A stretch of 64,000 nucleotides of DNA from Methanoplanus sp. FWC-SCC4 (GCF_032878975.1 NZ_CP043875.1:620001-684000), one strand, 5' to 3'. Shown: positions 16,820-25,326, numbered from the stretch's first letter. Made by a program: numbers and translations. Notes: generated by a model not told the origin, from the sequence alone.

Positions 16820-17428
16820 TTATTCTGGAAGTATTCTGACAATTCTGCCTTCGATTTTAATTTTATCATTGCAAAATAATTCAACTGCCTTTGGAAGTGC
16901 AATATGTTCTTCTTTTAGTATTCTTTCAGATAATTTTTCCTCATCATCCGTATCAAAAACCGGAACAACATGCTGAAGTATGATCGGGCCTGTGTCCATA
17001 CCTTCATCTACAAAATGAACAGTGCACCCTGCGACTTTAACTCCATACTCTATTGCCTGTTTTTGAGCTTTGAGCCCTGTAAATGAAGGAAGGAGGGCTG
17101 GATGTATATTAATCATTTTGCCCGAAAAGGTTTTTGCCGTTTCATCATCCAAAAGGCGCATATAACCCGCGAGAATAAAGAGATCTGCTTTGGCTTCAAG
17201 CATTGCTTTGTTTAAGGCCCTGTTGTAATCTTCCCGTGATTTGAATAAGGAGAAATCAATGACAATAACCGGTATATTATTGGATTTTGCTCTGGTTATT
17301 GCATAGGCATCCGGTTTATCAGTGATAAGGCATACAAGCTTTCCATTGATTTTGCCGCAATTTATGCCGTCAATAATTCCCTGAAAATTTGATCCTCTTC
17401 CTGAGGCAAGCACAGCAATATTTTTCAT
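16820..17428 (-). CDS. purN: Phosphoribosylglycinamide formyltransferase PurN
   Basis: A 202-aa GAR transformylase that transfers formyl from 10-formyltetrahydrofolate in purine synthesis. The start is LASGRGSNFQGI (phosphate-binding loop), and the catalytic set is present: INIHPALLPSFTG with Asn and His, then VDEGMDTGPII with Asp. Start chosen at ATG 17428, where the family begins; a 15-codon in-frame extension is less likely. No clear ribosome-binding site. Many archaea use a formate-dependent enzyme (PurT) for this step, so a folate-type enzyme here is noteworthy. Confidence 0.95.
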   Translation of the reverse strand: MKNIAVLASGRGSNFQGIIDGINCGKINGKLVCLITDKPDAYAITRAKSNNIPVIVIDFSLFKSREDYNRALNKAMLEAKADLFILAGYMRLLDDETAKTFSGKMINIHPALLPSFTGLKAQKQAIEYGVKVAGCTVHFVDEGMDTGPIILQHVVPVFDTDDEEKLSERILKEEHIALPKAVELFCNDKIKIEGRIVRILPE

Positions 17429-17465
17429 GATAAATTGTTTGTATTTAAAAAATGAATATTTATTG

Positions 17466-18725
17466 TTATTCACTCTGTTTTTCTTTATTCAGCGAAAGTT
17501 TGATAGTGACAATTTTTCTGCCTCTCATTTTCATAACTGTCATCTGAATGTCGTTTTCAAGATTGATTACCTCTCCTCTCTTTGGGATGTGGCCCAGGTG
17601 ATCAATAAGAAGACCGCCGATTGATTCATATGATTCATCTGTCGGAAGGTTTACGGGGATTTCATCGTTTATACGATCAACCCATGTTCCTGCATCTATT
17701 AAATAAACGCCTTCATCAACAATCTGAATTTGTGGTTCCTCTACATCGAATTCATCAAGTATATCTCCAACTAATTCCTCCAGTATGTCCTCCATTGTGA
17801 TGACACCTGCAAATGTTCCATATTCATCAACTACAATTGCAAGGTGTGTTTTTCTTATCTGAAGTTCATTCAGGAGTTCATCAATTTTCTTGCTTTCTGG
17901 AACAAATGCTGGTTCATATACAAGCTGGCGTATTCCAACTTCTGTTTTTTTATGAAATATCGCAGAGAATACATCTTTTACATTTAAGACACCTATGATG
18001 TTGTCTATCTGCTGGTGATAGACCGGAATCCTTGTAAAACCGGTTTCATTAAAGAGATCAATTGCTTTATCCAGGGATGAATCTTCATTTATCATCACAA
18101 CATCCCCTCGCGGAGTCATAGCTTCTCTTGCAATTGTATCAGTAAACCGGAATACCCGGTAAAGCATTTCATGCTCTTCCTCTTCAATTGTACCGCTTTC
18201 TTCACCAACATCTATCCACTGCTTAATCTCTTCCTCAGTAACAAGAGGATTTCCAAAATTTCCTTCTATTTTGAATAGTTTTTTGAAACCATCATATATC
18301 CAGAGAATTGGTGTCAGGATGTAAGATATAATAAGCACGGCTTTCGCAACGAAAAGGGCAACATTTTCCGGATTTCTTGCAGCATAGGTTTTAGGACCTA
18401 TTTCTCCGAAAATAAGCATCATAATGGTTACAAAACCTGTAGCTATTCCTACTCCGATATTTCCGTAGACATCAATAGCAATTGCAGTTGCAATTGAGGC
18501 GGCTGCAATATTTACAACATTGTTGCCAATTAAAATTGTTATTAAAAGGTGATCGGTATTCTCTTTTAATTTTTCCAGTGCCAGTGCTCCTCTTTTATTC
18601 TGTTCAAGAAGAGTTCTGACCTTTGCATGATTTATAGAAATCAAGGCAACTTCAGATCCGGAAAAAAAACCGGAAAGCAACAGGCAAATTACAAAAAGTA
18701 TTATTCCTAAGCTTTCCTCAATCAT
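17466..18725 (-). CDS. CNNM/CorC-HlyC family membrane transporter with CBS pair
   Basis: A 419-aa protein. The N-terminal DUF21 (CNNM) membrane domain has about four helices and the FSGSEVALIS and FGEIGPKTYAARN motifs (about residues 20-150). A CBS pair follows (MTPRGDVVMI and KTHLAIVVDEYGTFAGVITMEDILEELVG, about 210-330), then a C-terminal CorC_HlyC domain (about 345-415). Family members transport or sense Mg2+/Co2+ and bind adenine nucleotides through CBS. ATG 18725 is chosen; a GTG at 18734 overlaps the GTGGA that could be its ribosome-binding site. Ion specificity cannot be read. Confidence 0.9.
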   Translation of the reverse strand: MIEESLGIILFVICLLLSGFFSGSEVALISINHAKVRTLLEQNKRGALALEKLKENTDHLLITILIGNNVVNIAAASIATAIAIDVYGNIGVGIATGFVTIMMLIFGEIGPKTYAARNPENVALFVAKAVLIISYILTPILWIYDGFKKLFKIEGNFGNPLVTEEEIKQWIDVGEESGTIEEEEHEMLYRVFRFTDTIAREAMTPRGDVVMINEDSSLDKAIDLFNETGFTRIPVYHQQIDNIIGVLNVKDVFSAIFHKKTEVGIRQLVYEPAFVPESKKIDELLNELQIRKTHLAIVVDEYGTFAGVITMEDILEELVGDILDEFDVEEPQIQIVDEGVYLIDAGTWVDRINDEIPVNLPTDESYESIGGLLIDHLGHIPKRGEVINLENDIQMTVMKMRGRKIVTIKLSLNKEKQSE

Positions 18726-18869
18726 TGTTTCCACGCCACATTTGCGGCAATTATATTTCCTCTATTCATATACGAATTATCATTTTCTAGTTTGATCTTT
18801 ACAGGATATAAATTATTTTGTTGATTCAATTTTTATTTTCTTTTAAAAATGTCTGCACCATTTATAACT

Positions 18870-19691
18870 TCAATTAATCCATTTTTTTATGTATTCGATC
18901 TCTTTTTTTAGAAGATTTATCTTCTCTAAAGAACTGAGCTTTTTTTCAAAATTGAGGTCTTCAATTTCGATTGTCAGATGTTTTTTGTATCCATAATCAA
19001 ACAGACAGGATATTATTTCACCAACATTATTATTATTTTTTGAAGGAAGATGCGCAATCCCGTTTGATGAAGCGCTTACATGTACGTTTTCAATCCTGTC
19101 AATCAGCAGATCAATATACCTTATGGCTTCTTCGTTTGACACGGATAGTGCATGGCCGATATCAAATGTAAAATAGAGCCATTCTTCTTTTTTCAAAAGC
19201 TTATATAAGGACTCGGGGTTGCATAGGAGTCCGTTAATTTTGGGCTGCATATTTTCGATTGCAACTTTTACTTTTTTACCTTCGGAGGCTGTTTCAAGCC
19301 GTCTTATATAACGATTGAGCCTTTTAAAATCCCTTTCGTCTGGAGGTCTTTTTGCAGTTCTTCTGCCAGGATGGACAGTTAATACCTCTGCATCGATATA
19401 TTCTGAAATATTTATTGATTTTTCAGCAGTTCTAATTGATATTTCAGCCACATCCGGATTTACTGAACAGGGGTTTAAATCAAGGACCGGTGCGTGGACT
19501 GTTATCGGTTTTAGTGATCCGTATTTATCAATTATTTTTTTTAATTTATCTGCCGGAAGTTCATCAAGCCAGAAATCCGGTGTTTCAAGCCAGAATTCAA
19601 TAGAGGTACACCCTGCAGATTTTACAAAGCCGAATATCTCTTCAATATTGTATTCATGGAAAAACATGCTTGAAACCGAATATCTGGCCAT
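18870..19691 (-). CDS. Sugar phosphate isomerase/epimerase-like TIM barrel protein
   Basis: A 273-aa xylose-isomerase-like (AP endonuclease family 2) TIM barrel. Metal-site type residues appear in SIEFWLETPDF, VHAPVLDLNP, LTVHPGRR, VAIENMQP, TFDIGHAL, NVHVSASSNGIAHLP and LTIEIEDLNF, at the ends of successive strands. Related archaeal proteins are annotated only as isomerase/epimerase; substrate is unknown. CAGGATCATAGT precedes the ATG. It stands alone, with 145-nt and 99-nt gaps around it. Confidence 0.8.
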   Translation of the reverse strand: MARYSVSSMFFHEYNIEEIFGFVKSAGCTSIEFWLETPDFWLDELPADKLKKIIDKYGSLKPITVHAPVLDLNPCSVNPDVAEISIRTAEKSINISEYIDAEVLTVHPGRRTAKRPPDERDFKRLNRYIRRLETASEGKKVKVAIENMQPKINGLLCNPESLYKLLKKEEWLYFTFDIGHALSVSNEEAIRYIDLLIDRIENVHVSASSNGIAHLPSKNNNNVGEIISCLFDYGYKKHLTIEIEDLNFEKKLSSLEKINLLKKEIEYIKKWIN

Positions 19692-19790
19692 ACTATGATC
19701 CTGAAATTATGTTTCATCTTAGAAAAAGTTTATTTTGATAAAGTCTTTCAAGATTTCTTTTGGTATTTCCTGAAATGTAATGATATTGAA

Positions 19791-20282
19791 TTATTGTAAT
19801 TCATTTATGTATATTTGAGGATCTGAAAGATAATCCATTCCGGGAATGACCTGATTTATACTTCCATAAATCATTAATGCAACATATATTGATATAAACA
19901 TCAAAATGAGCATAAATATCAAAGGAATCAATATCATCAGAACCAGGTCTCTGTTTTTTGTTTCTTTATAGGCAATTTCTCTTTTGTTCATTTTTTCAGA
20001 AACAGAGTATGCGTCATACATTCCATAGATCCAGATGACAAGGCCGGGGATCAGGAAAAAAAATGAACCTGCTACACATCCAAAAAAAATTAAAAGCCCT
20101 TTGAATAGAGAATCTCCATTATAAACCTGTCCGAATCCCGGGAAAAGTGCCGATAGAAATACTGATACCAGGGGAACTTTTAACTGCGAAATATTCAGGG
20201 GAATTTCTGCATGGCAACTTCTACAGTTTTGTTCACCTGCATTAACAGATTCTCCGCAGTAAGGACAATATTTATAATCCAT
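19791..20282 (-). CDS. Zinc-ribbon and TM2-like membrane protein
   Basis: A 163-aa protein. The N-terminus is a zinc ribbon, YCPYCGESVNAG and NCRSCHAEIP, giving two CxxC pairs. A TM2-like region follows, with LSALFPGFGQVYNGD, GLLIFFG and a PGLVIWIYGMYDAY turn, then one more helix before the C-terminus, so about three to four membrane segments. Start chosen at ATG 20282 just ahead of the zinc ribbon; an in-frame upstream Met adds an unconserved stretch. Role unknown; such proteins are common in methanogens. Divergent from xseA. Confidence 0.7.
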   Translation of the reverse strand: MDYKYCPYCGESVNAGEQNCRSCHAEIPLNISQLKVPLVSVFLSALFPGFGQVYNGDSLFKGLLIFFGCVAGSFFFLIPGLVIWIYGMYDAYSVSEKMNKREIAYKETKNRDLVLMILIPLIFMLILMFISIYVALMIYGSINQVIPGMDYLSDPQIYINELQ

Positions 20283-20432
20283 ATAAAATGTGTAAATTTC
20301 CTGAAATATATCATTTTTCAAAAAAATAATTTGATCTTTTATTGCTTTTTCCTGAAAAAGTCTGTGAAGTTAGTTTCGCATATTATTATGCTAAATTCAT
20401 ATTATCCATAAAGTCATATTATCTATTTGTAA

Positions 20433-21674
20433 ATGGATTGGTTTGGAACAGGTACTTTGGATGATGAAAAAACGGTTAAAACCGTTTCTGAAGTATCAGG
20501 TGAGATAAAAAAACTTCTTGATGATGAATCTTTAAGAAGCATATGGGTTGAAGGCGAAATAACCAATTTTAAGCGACATACGTCTGGTCATCTTTATTTT
20601 TCTCTTACTGAGATTAGAAATCAGAAAACCTACATCCTGAATTGTACAATGTGGAGAAGTGCTGCAAGGGAGCTTGACTATGCTCCTCAAAATGGTGTTA
20701 AGGTAAAAATTTATGGTTCAATTGAAGTTTACGAACCTCACGGGAAGTATCAGTTCATTGCCAGAGATATGGTGCCGGCCGGAGAAGGTGATAAGCATCT
20801 TTTAGTAATGAAATGGAAAAATGATCTTTTTAATGAAGGTCTTTTTGAAGAATGGCGGAAAAAACCGCTCCCCAAATACCCAATGAAAGTAGGAGTTGTA
20901 ACATCTCCTGTCGGTGCTGCAAGAAGGGATATAGAAAATGTGATTGAGAGGCGCTATCCTGTGGAAGTCATCATCTCACCTGCAAAAGTTCAGGGAGATT
21001 TTGCACATATTGAAATTGCAGATGCAATACACAGGATTGACGGCCTGGTTGATGCGATTATTGTTGGAAGAGGTGGGGGAAGTTTTGAGGATCTTTTTGC
21101 ATTTAATCATCCTGACGTCGTCCGTGCTGTTGCGGGCTGTAAAACTCCCATAGTCAGTGCAGTGGGTCATGAGGTAGACTATACGCTCTGTGACCTGGCA
21201 GCAGATATAAGGGCGCCAACTCCTTCTGCTGCGGCTGAAATTGTTGTGCCTGACATTAATGATCTGTTCAAAGAAATGCAGTATCTTAGAAAATCTCTTG
21301 ATACGGGTATTTTAGGAAGTATTGAAAAAGAACAAAAACACCTGGAAAACCTTTGCTCCCGTCTTCATCCCCGCCGTCTTGAAAGACTCGTAAATGAACA
21401 ATATGAAAGGCTTGATGAATACGCAGGCCGCCTTCAAAGAGGTATCAATTCAGGAATCTCTGTTGAAAAATTAAATCTAAAAAATATCCGGGCAAAGATT
21501 GAAGGGCTTGATCCTTCATATCCCCTCAAAAGAGGATTTTGTATGATAAAATCCGGAAAAAATATATTAAATTCAGTGTCGGAAATGAAAAAAGGGGATC
21601 TGGTAACATTTTATATGAAAGACGGTTCCGGCGATGCGCTGATTAAGGAGATCTATTATGAAGAAAAATTATGA
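20433..21674 (+). CDS. xseA: Exodeoxyribonuclease VII large subunit
   Basis: A 413-aa catalytic subunit of exonuclease VII, which degrades single-stranded DNA from both ends. N-terminal OB fold (about 12-110, WVEGEITNFKRHTSGHLYFSL), then the catalytic core with GVVTSPVGAARRDI, IIVGRGGGSFEDLFAFN and SAVGHEVDYTLCDLAADIRAPTPSAAAE in parts, and a coiled-coil C-terminal region ending in YPLKRGF. These are the hallmark bacterial motifs, so this gene was probably acquired from bacteria. It overlaps xseB by 17 nt. The ATG at 20433 has no obvious ribosome-binding site. Confidence 0.96.
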   Translation: MDWFGTGTLDDEKTVKTVSEVSGEIKKLLDDESLRSIWVEGEITNFKRHTSGHLYFSLTEIRNQKTYILNCTMWRSAARELDYAPQNGVKVKIYGSIEVYEPHGKYQFIARDMVPAGEGDKHLLVMKWKNDLFNEGLFEEWRKKPLPKYPMKVGVVTSPVGAARRDIENVIERRYPVEVIISPAKVQGDFAHIEIADAIHRIDGLVDAIIVGRGGGSFEDLFAFNHPDVVRAVAGCKTPIVSAVGHEVDYTLCDLAADIRAPTPSAAAEIVVPDINDLFKEMQYLRKSLDTGILGSIEKEQKHLENLCSRLHPRRLERLVNEQYERLDEYAGRLQRGINSGISVEKLNLKNIRAKIEGLDPSYPLKRGFCMIKSGKNILNSVSEMKKGDLVTFYMKDGSGDALIKEIYYEEKL

Positions 21675-21840
21675 AGATCAAATTCAGGAATTAAAAAAAA
21701 TAATTTATGAAATTGAAAATGGAGATATCACTCTTGATGAGAGTCTGAAACTTTATGAGCGCGGCATTCAACTTCTTCAAAACTGTGAAAAAATTCTCGA
21801 AGAGGCGGAACTGAAGGTGACAGAGCTTCAGGATCGATAG
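21658..21840 (+). CDS. xseB: Exodeoxyribonuclease VII small subunit
   Basis: A 60-aa helical protein with the XseB pattern: YEDQIQELKKIIYEIENGDI, LDESLKLYERGIQLL and a final CEKILEEAELKV. Several copies wrap the XseA coiled coil. The ATG sits 17 nt inside the end of xseA; AAGGAGAT upstream within xseA is an excellent ribosome-binding site. Its last 113 nt overlap, antisense, the 3' end of the convergent DUF371 gene. Confidence 0.94.
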   Translation: MKKNYEDQIQELKKIIYEIENGDITLDESLKLYERGIQLLQNCEKILEEAELKVTELQDR

Positions 21841-22279
21841 AAGCGCTCATCTCAATGATCATTTCCTCTTCTTTTTGTAATAATTCAATAATTTCTCTTG
21901 GAAATGTCTTTGCAACATGATCAGAATAAATAGCGACAGTTCTTCCACATACAAAAGCGCTTCTTCTAAAGACCATGTCTGTATGATTTTCAAATGTCAT
22001 TTTTGAAGAACCAAATGCAAGAATAGTAAATTCATTTGATTTCACCCTGAATTTTATCGTTAATTCAGATCTGTCATCAGCCAGAATTTTTTTAAATTCA
22101 GGTGACAGATCAAGAGCGCCTTTATCGGCGCCTATTCCAATTATGCAGGTACCCTTTTCACTGAGATGCTCTTCTTTTGTTATTTCAAAGGTTGAGGGAT
22201 GTTCTGCCCTTATATTGTAATGTCCGCGGCATTTTATTATCTCTGTCGCTTTCATTTGTAAATTGTTTTTGGTACTCAT
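21728..22279 (-). CDS. DUF371 family protein
   Basis: A 183-aa archaeal protein. The core (about residues 9-140) shows the DUF371 features: KCRGHYNIRAEHPSTFEITKE in parts, CIIGIGADKGALDLS, FGSSKMTFENHTDMVFRRSAFVC and HVAKTFPREIIELL. Function is unknown. The C-terminal about 40 residues, past MIIEMSAS, lie antisense to xseB and look unconserved, rich in Ser/Glu/His, so the tail may be a product of that overlap. It is convergent to xseAB. Confidence 0.82.
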   Translation of the reverse strand: MSTKNNLQMKATEIIKCRGHYNIRAEHPSTFEITKEEHLSEKGTCIIGIGADKGALDLSPEFKKILADDRSELTIKFRVKSNEFTILAFGSSKMTFENHTDMVFRRSAFVCGRTVAIYSDHVAKTFPREIIELLQKEEEMIIEMSASIDPEALSPSVPPLREFFHSFEEVECRAHKVSDSHQE

Positions 22280-22356
22280 ATGAATCCACGAAAATATTTG
22301 ATATTAAATTCATGCCTGTTTTGTTGGGAGAATATATCTCATAATATTACACAATT

Positions 22357-22944
22357 ATGTATTCAATGTATCCCGAATATTTTTGTCCCGGATGTGGTGA
22401 CGAGTGCGAGCATGAAATATTAAAAGAATCAGGAGATCTTCTGGTTCAGTGCAAGTGCTGCAGTAATATACACCATGTTCCTAAGGAAAAAGAGCCTGAG
22501 GAAATAGTTGTAAAGGCTATTGTCAGCGTAGAAGACAATTCTAAAAAAGGGATTGTGGAATTAATGGAAGATGAGGTTGTATCCCTTGGAGATCTTCTTG
22601 TTGGTGAGGTTGACGGTGAACCCGTTGGTGTTGAGGTTACGGCAATTGAAATTGAGGATAAGAGGAAGAAAAGAGCAGTTTCAAAAGACATTGATACATT
22701 GTGGACCCGTGTTGTCGACAAAGTTCTTGTAAAGGTATCATATCACGATGGAAGGAAAACAATTCCCTTATATGTAGAATCTGACGGAGAAGAAGATTTT
22801 ATAATCGGTGATGTTTACCAGACAGGAAAATACCGGTATAAAGTTACTCACATTAAACTCAGAGATGGTGCAATGATGAGAAAAGAAGGCTGGAAAGCTT
22901 ATGCAAGGAAAATAAAGCGGGTTTATGGGATTAAATCCCGCTAA
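22357..22944 (+). CDS. HVO_0476-type zinc finger protein
   Basis: A 195-aa archaeal protein. An N-terminal zinc ribbon (YFCPGCGDECEHEIL and VQCKCCSNIHH) precedes a beta-rich region with VVSLGDLLVGEVDGEPVGVEVTAIE in parts and DTLWTRVVDKVLVKVSYHDGRKT, ending in a basic segment (KAYARKIKRVYGIKSR). It resembles the HVO_0476 zinc-finger family of Euryarchaeota; function unknown, nucleic-acid contact is a guess from the basic end. Two ATGs (22357, 22366) are possible. Confidence 0.78.
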   Translation: MYSMYPEYFCPGCGDECEHEILKESGDLLVQCKCCSNIHHVPKEKEPEEIVVKAIVSVEDNSKKGIVELMEDEVVSLGDLLVGEVDGEPVGVEVTAIEIEDKRKKRAVSKDIDTLWTRVVDKVLVKVSYHDGRKTIPLYVESDGEEDFIIGDVYQTGKYRYKVTHIKLRDGAMMRKEGWKAYARKIKRVYGIKSR

Positions 22945-22956
22945 TATTTTGAAAAA

Positions 22957-23643
22957 TTATCTTATTTCTTTGATCTGAACATCGGCTACGGCATATCCGT
23001 ATCTTAGAATTAATGTGTCATCAGTTTTTTCAGTAATTATTGAAGGTCTCTCTAATTTAACGGACGTATTTGTATCTGTTTCATTTTCACTTAGTTCCGG
23101 GTTGTATGAAAATGCCAGAGGCACAATCATTCCTACCTGAGCCTCACTGAAGTTTCCGCCGATTGCATCATAAACCGTTCCTGACATGTTTGTGGTCAGT
23201 GTTGGTGCAAAGTCCAGATTTATTTTTTTGACATCATTCTGACCCATTCCCTCAATGTCTGCGCTGATTGTATTGAGTTCAAGGTCGAACAAAGCGTATT
23301 GTTTCATTCCATCCGGATATATGTATGTTTCAACAGGAATTATCTTCTCTTCCTGAAGGGCGCCTACCTGAAGCACAAGTGGCTGGGTGAGTGCAACCGG
23401 GTAACCGTTTTTGTATGCGTTCTGCACAACAGCCTGTGATGAAGAGATTATTGGTGCCCCGTCTTCGTAACTTAATGTATAATCCACAATTACGTAATTG
23501 CCTTTTTCAGCCTTCTTGAATACAGAGAAGAATGAAAAGGTAAGTGAAAAACCGACAACGCACGATACCAGAATAAATACTATAAATGCTCTGGAAAGTG
23601 TTTTTTGCCAGTCTGTATCTTTTTTAGTCCCCTTTTTTTTCAT
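22957..23643 (-). CDS. Membrane-anchored FKBP-like protein
   Basis: A 228-aa protein. A basic start, one transmembrane helix (about residues 17-42, AFIVFILVSCVVGFSLTF), then an extracytoplasmic domain. The region GNYVIVDYTLSYEDGAPIISSS and the later IEGMGQNDVKKINLDFAP resemble the ligand and basin strands of FKBP-type peptidyl-prolyl isomerases of the SlyD kind found in methanogens. Active-site residues cannot be confirmed, so isomerase activity is inferred. Its TAA-side end lies 13 nt from the convergent zinc-finger gene. Confidence 0.6.
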   Translation of the reverse strand: MKKKGTKKDTDWQKTLSRAFIVFILVSCVVGFSLTFSFFSVFKKAEKGNYVIVDYTLSYEDGAPIISSSQAVVQNAYKNGYPVALTQPLVLQVGALQEEKIIPVETYIYPDGMKQYALFDLELNTISADIEGMGQNDVKKINLDFAPTLTTNMSGTVYDAIGGNFSEAQVGMIVPLAFSYNPELSENETDTNTSVKLERPSIITEKTDDTLILRYGYAVADVQIKEIR

Positions 23644-23726
23644 CTATATATGATCTGATTTGCTAAAGATAAAAAAGTGCATGTATCTAATTTGAGTTTG
23701 TCCCGACTATTTGGTTGCAAAGCATT

Positions 23727-23743
23727 CATATATATATTTAAAA
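23727..23743 (+). promoter_or_regulatory. Probable TATA box of hsp20
   Basis: CATATATATATTTAAAA is the strongest TATA-like run upstream of the heat-shock gene. Transcription about 25 nt downstream would give a leader of about 110 nt before the ATG at 23877. Promoter assignment is by sequence only. Confidence 0.4.
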
Positions 23744-23876
23744 TTATTAATTGGGGTCAGGCAGGTTAAACTGCGTAAAGGAAAGGAGCCTATCTCCTCT
23801 CTAAAATTTATTGAATTTATTGAAATGCTTATGATGCATTTTAAAGCTGAAAATTTAAGAAAAGGGGGTATATGAA

Positions 23877-24350
23877 ATGGTAAAAAGGGGGATGTACCCG
23901 TTTCATTCTTTCTGGAATGAAATTGATGAGATGATGGCCGAGATGGAAGAGCGCCTGACTCAGAGGCTTTCGGGAGGTTATAATTATCCCGTAACCCAGC
24001 GTTTTCTTCCGGCATTAACCAGTGAGTTTCGCATTGATGTTCTTGATCATGATGATGAGGCAATAGTTGTTGCAGATCTTCCTGGTGTAAAGAGGGAGGA
24101 TATCAAAGCAAAACTTGTTGATTCCAAAACTCTCGAAATATCCTGTGAAAAAGAAGAACAGACTGAAGAAGAGAATAAAGATTCCGGATACTATATGCGG
24201 GAGCGTAACTATGGTACAATGAAGAGACTTGTATCATTACCGGTTGATGTCACTGAAGACGGTTCGACAGGTACTTTCAAAAACGGTGTCCTTGAGATTC
24301 ATCTGAAAAAATTGTCCGTAAGCTCAAGCAAGGGTATTGAGATTCAATGA
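23877..24350 (+). CDS. hsp20: Small heat shock protein Hsp20
   Basis: A 157-aa alpha-crystallin family chaperone. N-terminal helical arm with FWNEIDEMMAEMEERL; alpha-crystallin domain about 50-145 with FRIDVLDHDDEAIVVADLPGVKREDI in parts, YYMRERNYGTMKRLVSLP and the diagnostic GTFKNGVLEIHLKK; then a short C-terminal extension. It holds unfolding proteins in oligomers. GGGGGT about 8 nt upstream of ATG 23877 is the ribosome-binding site. A nested inverted repeat follows the stop by about 40 nt. Confidence 0.94.
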   Translation: MVKRGMYPFHSFWNEIDEMMAEMEERLTQRLSGGYNYPVTQRFLPALTSEFRIDVLDHDDEAIVVADLPGVKREDIKAKLVDSKTLEISCEKEEQTEEENKDSGYYMRERNYGTMKRLVSLPVDVTEDGSTGTFKNGVLEIHLKKLSVSSSKGIEIQ

Positions 24351-24392
24351 ATTTAGATGCGAAATTTTTTGGAGTATTGGATATCCTAATAT

Positions 24393-24441
24393 AATGATGG
24401 TGAGTGTATAAAAAAGACCTGATATCCGGTCTCCCATCATT
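24393..24441. repeat. Nested inverted repeat downstream of hsp20
   Basis: A perfect 8-bp outer repeat AATGATGG (24393-24400) and CCATCATT (24434-24441) encloses an inner 5-bp stem AGACC (24415-24419) and GGTCT (24428-24432) with an 8-nt loop. The 5' side has a 14-nt internal loop, the 3' side only one nt. It could be a terminator, an mRNA 3'-end stabiliser or an operator for the next gene. Confidence 0.6.
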
Positions 24442-24511
24442 TTAAAAAATATATCTGTTATTGTTCATTACCGATCCTTTCAAATTCTATTAAAACAATT
24501 ATTCTGGATTA

Positions 24512-25297
24512 ATGGATAAAAAGAAGGTCAGAAATTATATGACCTATGACGTGATTACCATTGATGTCAAGGGTACCGCAAAGGATGTTATAGAGGCAAT
24601 AAGGCTTACCAAACATGATGGTTTTCCGGTAGTAGACGGCAAAAAGGTGGTTGGATATATTTCTGCGCGTGATCTTTTATTTGTTTATCCTTCAACTCCT
24701 ATAGAGAGGATAATGTCCCGCCACCTTATTGTTGCGGATCCTGAGATGAGTATTAATGATGCAGCCCGTGTTATTTTCAGATCCGGTATTCAAAAACTGC
24801 CGGTTGTTGATGATGACGGAAATTTAATCGGCATTATATCAAATGCTGATGTAATAAGATCACAGATTGAGCATGTTTCACCTGAAAAAGTGTTCAAATT
24901 CATTGAAACTCTCAAGATGCTTCATGATGTGGATCCAAAGCTTGAAAGGGAAATAATACCTGTAAACAATCTTCTTCCGACACAGTCAAAGATCTATGAG
25001 GATGAGCTTGAGGGCAGAATATATGAAATAAAAAAAGGTCTTGCTGAACCGATAATTGTTGTAAGACGCCCTGGTAAATTAATCCTTGTTGATGGTCATC
25101 ACAGGGCTGTTGCGGCAAAACGCCTTGGCTTAAAAGAGCTCGATGCCTATGTTATAGATATTGAAGAGGATGTCGAACTTGGACTTGAAAAAACGGCAAG
25201 ACAGATGAAATTAAGAACACTTGATGATGTTCAGGTGCTTGATTATGCAAGGCATCCTCTGGTTGCCCTCACACACCGTCTTGTCAGGCACAATTAA
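24512..25297 (+). CDS. CBS-pair protein fused to a ParB/sulfiredoxin-like domain
   Basis: A 261-aa two-part protein. Residues about 5-120 are two CBS modules (YMTYDVITIDVKGTA..., GFPVVDGKKVVGYISARDLL and IMSRHLIVADPEMSI..., KLPVVDDDGNLIGIISNADVI), which usually bind adenine nucleotides. Residues about 145-230 are a ParB N-terminal/sulfiredoxin-like domain: LLPTQSKIYEDEL, GLAEPIIVVRRPGKLILVDGHHRAVAAKRL in parts; the DGHHR motif is the nucleotide-binding box. No helix-turn-helix for DNA binding is visible, so a kinase-like or NTPase role regulated by nucleotides is more likely than partitioning. Confidence 0.88.
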   Translation: MDKKKVRNYMTYDVITIDVKGTAKDVIEAIRLTKHDGFPVVDGKKVVGYISARDLLFVYPSTPIERIMSRHLIVADPEMSINDAARVIFRSGIQKLPVVDDDGNLIGIISNADVIRSQIEHVSPEKVFKFIETLKMLHDVDPKLEREIIPVNNLLPTQSKIYEDELEGRIYEIKKGLAEPIIVVRRPGKLILVDGHHRAVAAKRLGLKELDAYVIDIEEDVELGLEKTARQMKLRTLDDVQVLDYARHPLVALTHRLVRHN

Positions 25298-25326
25298 AAT
25301 TTTAAAAATATTCTTAATATAATAAT

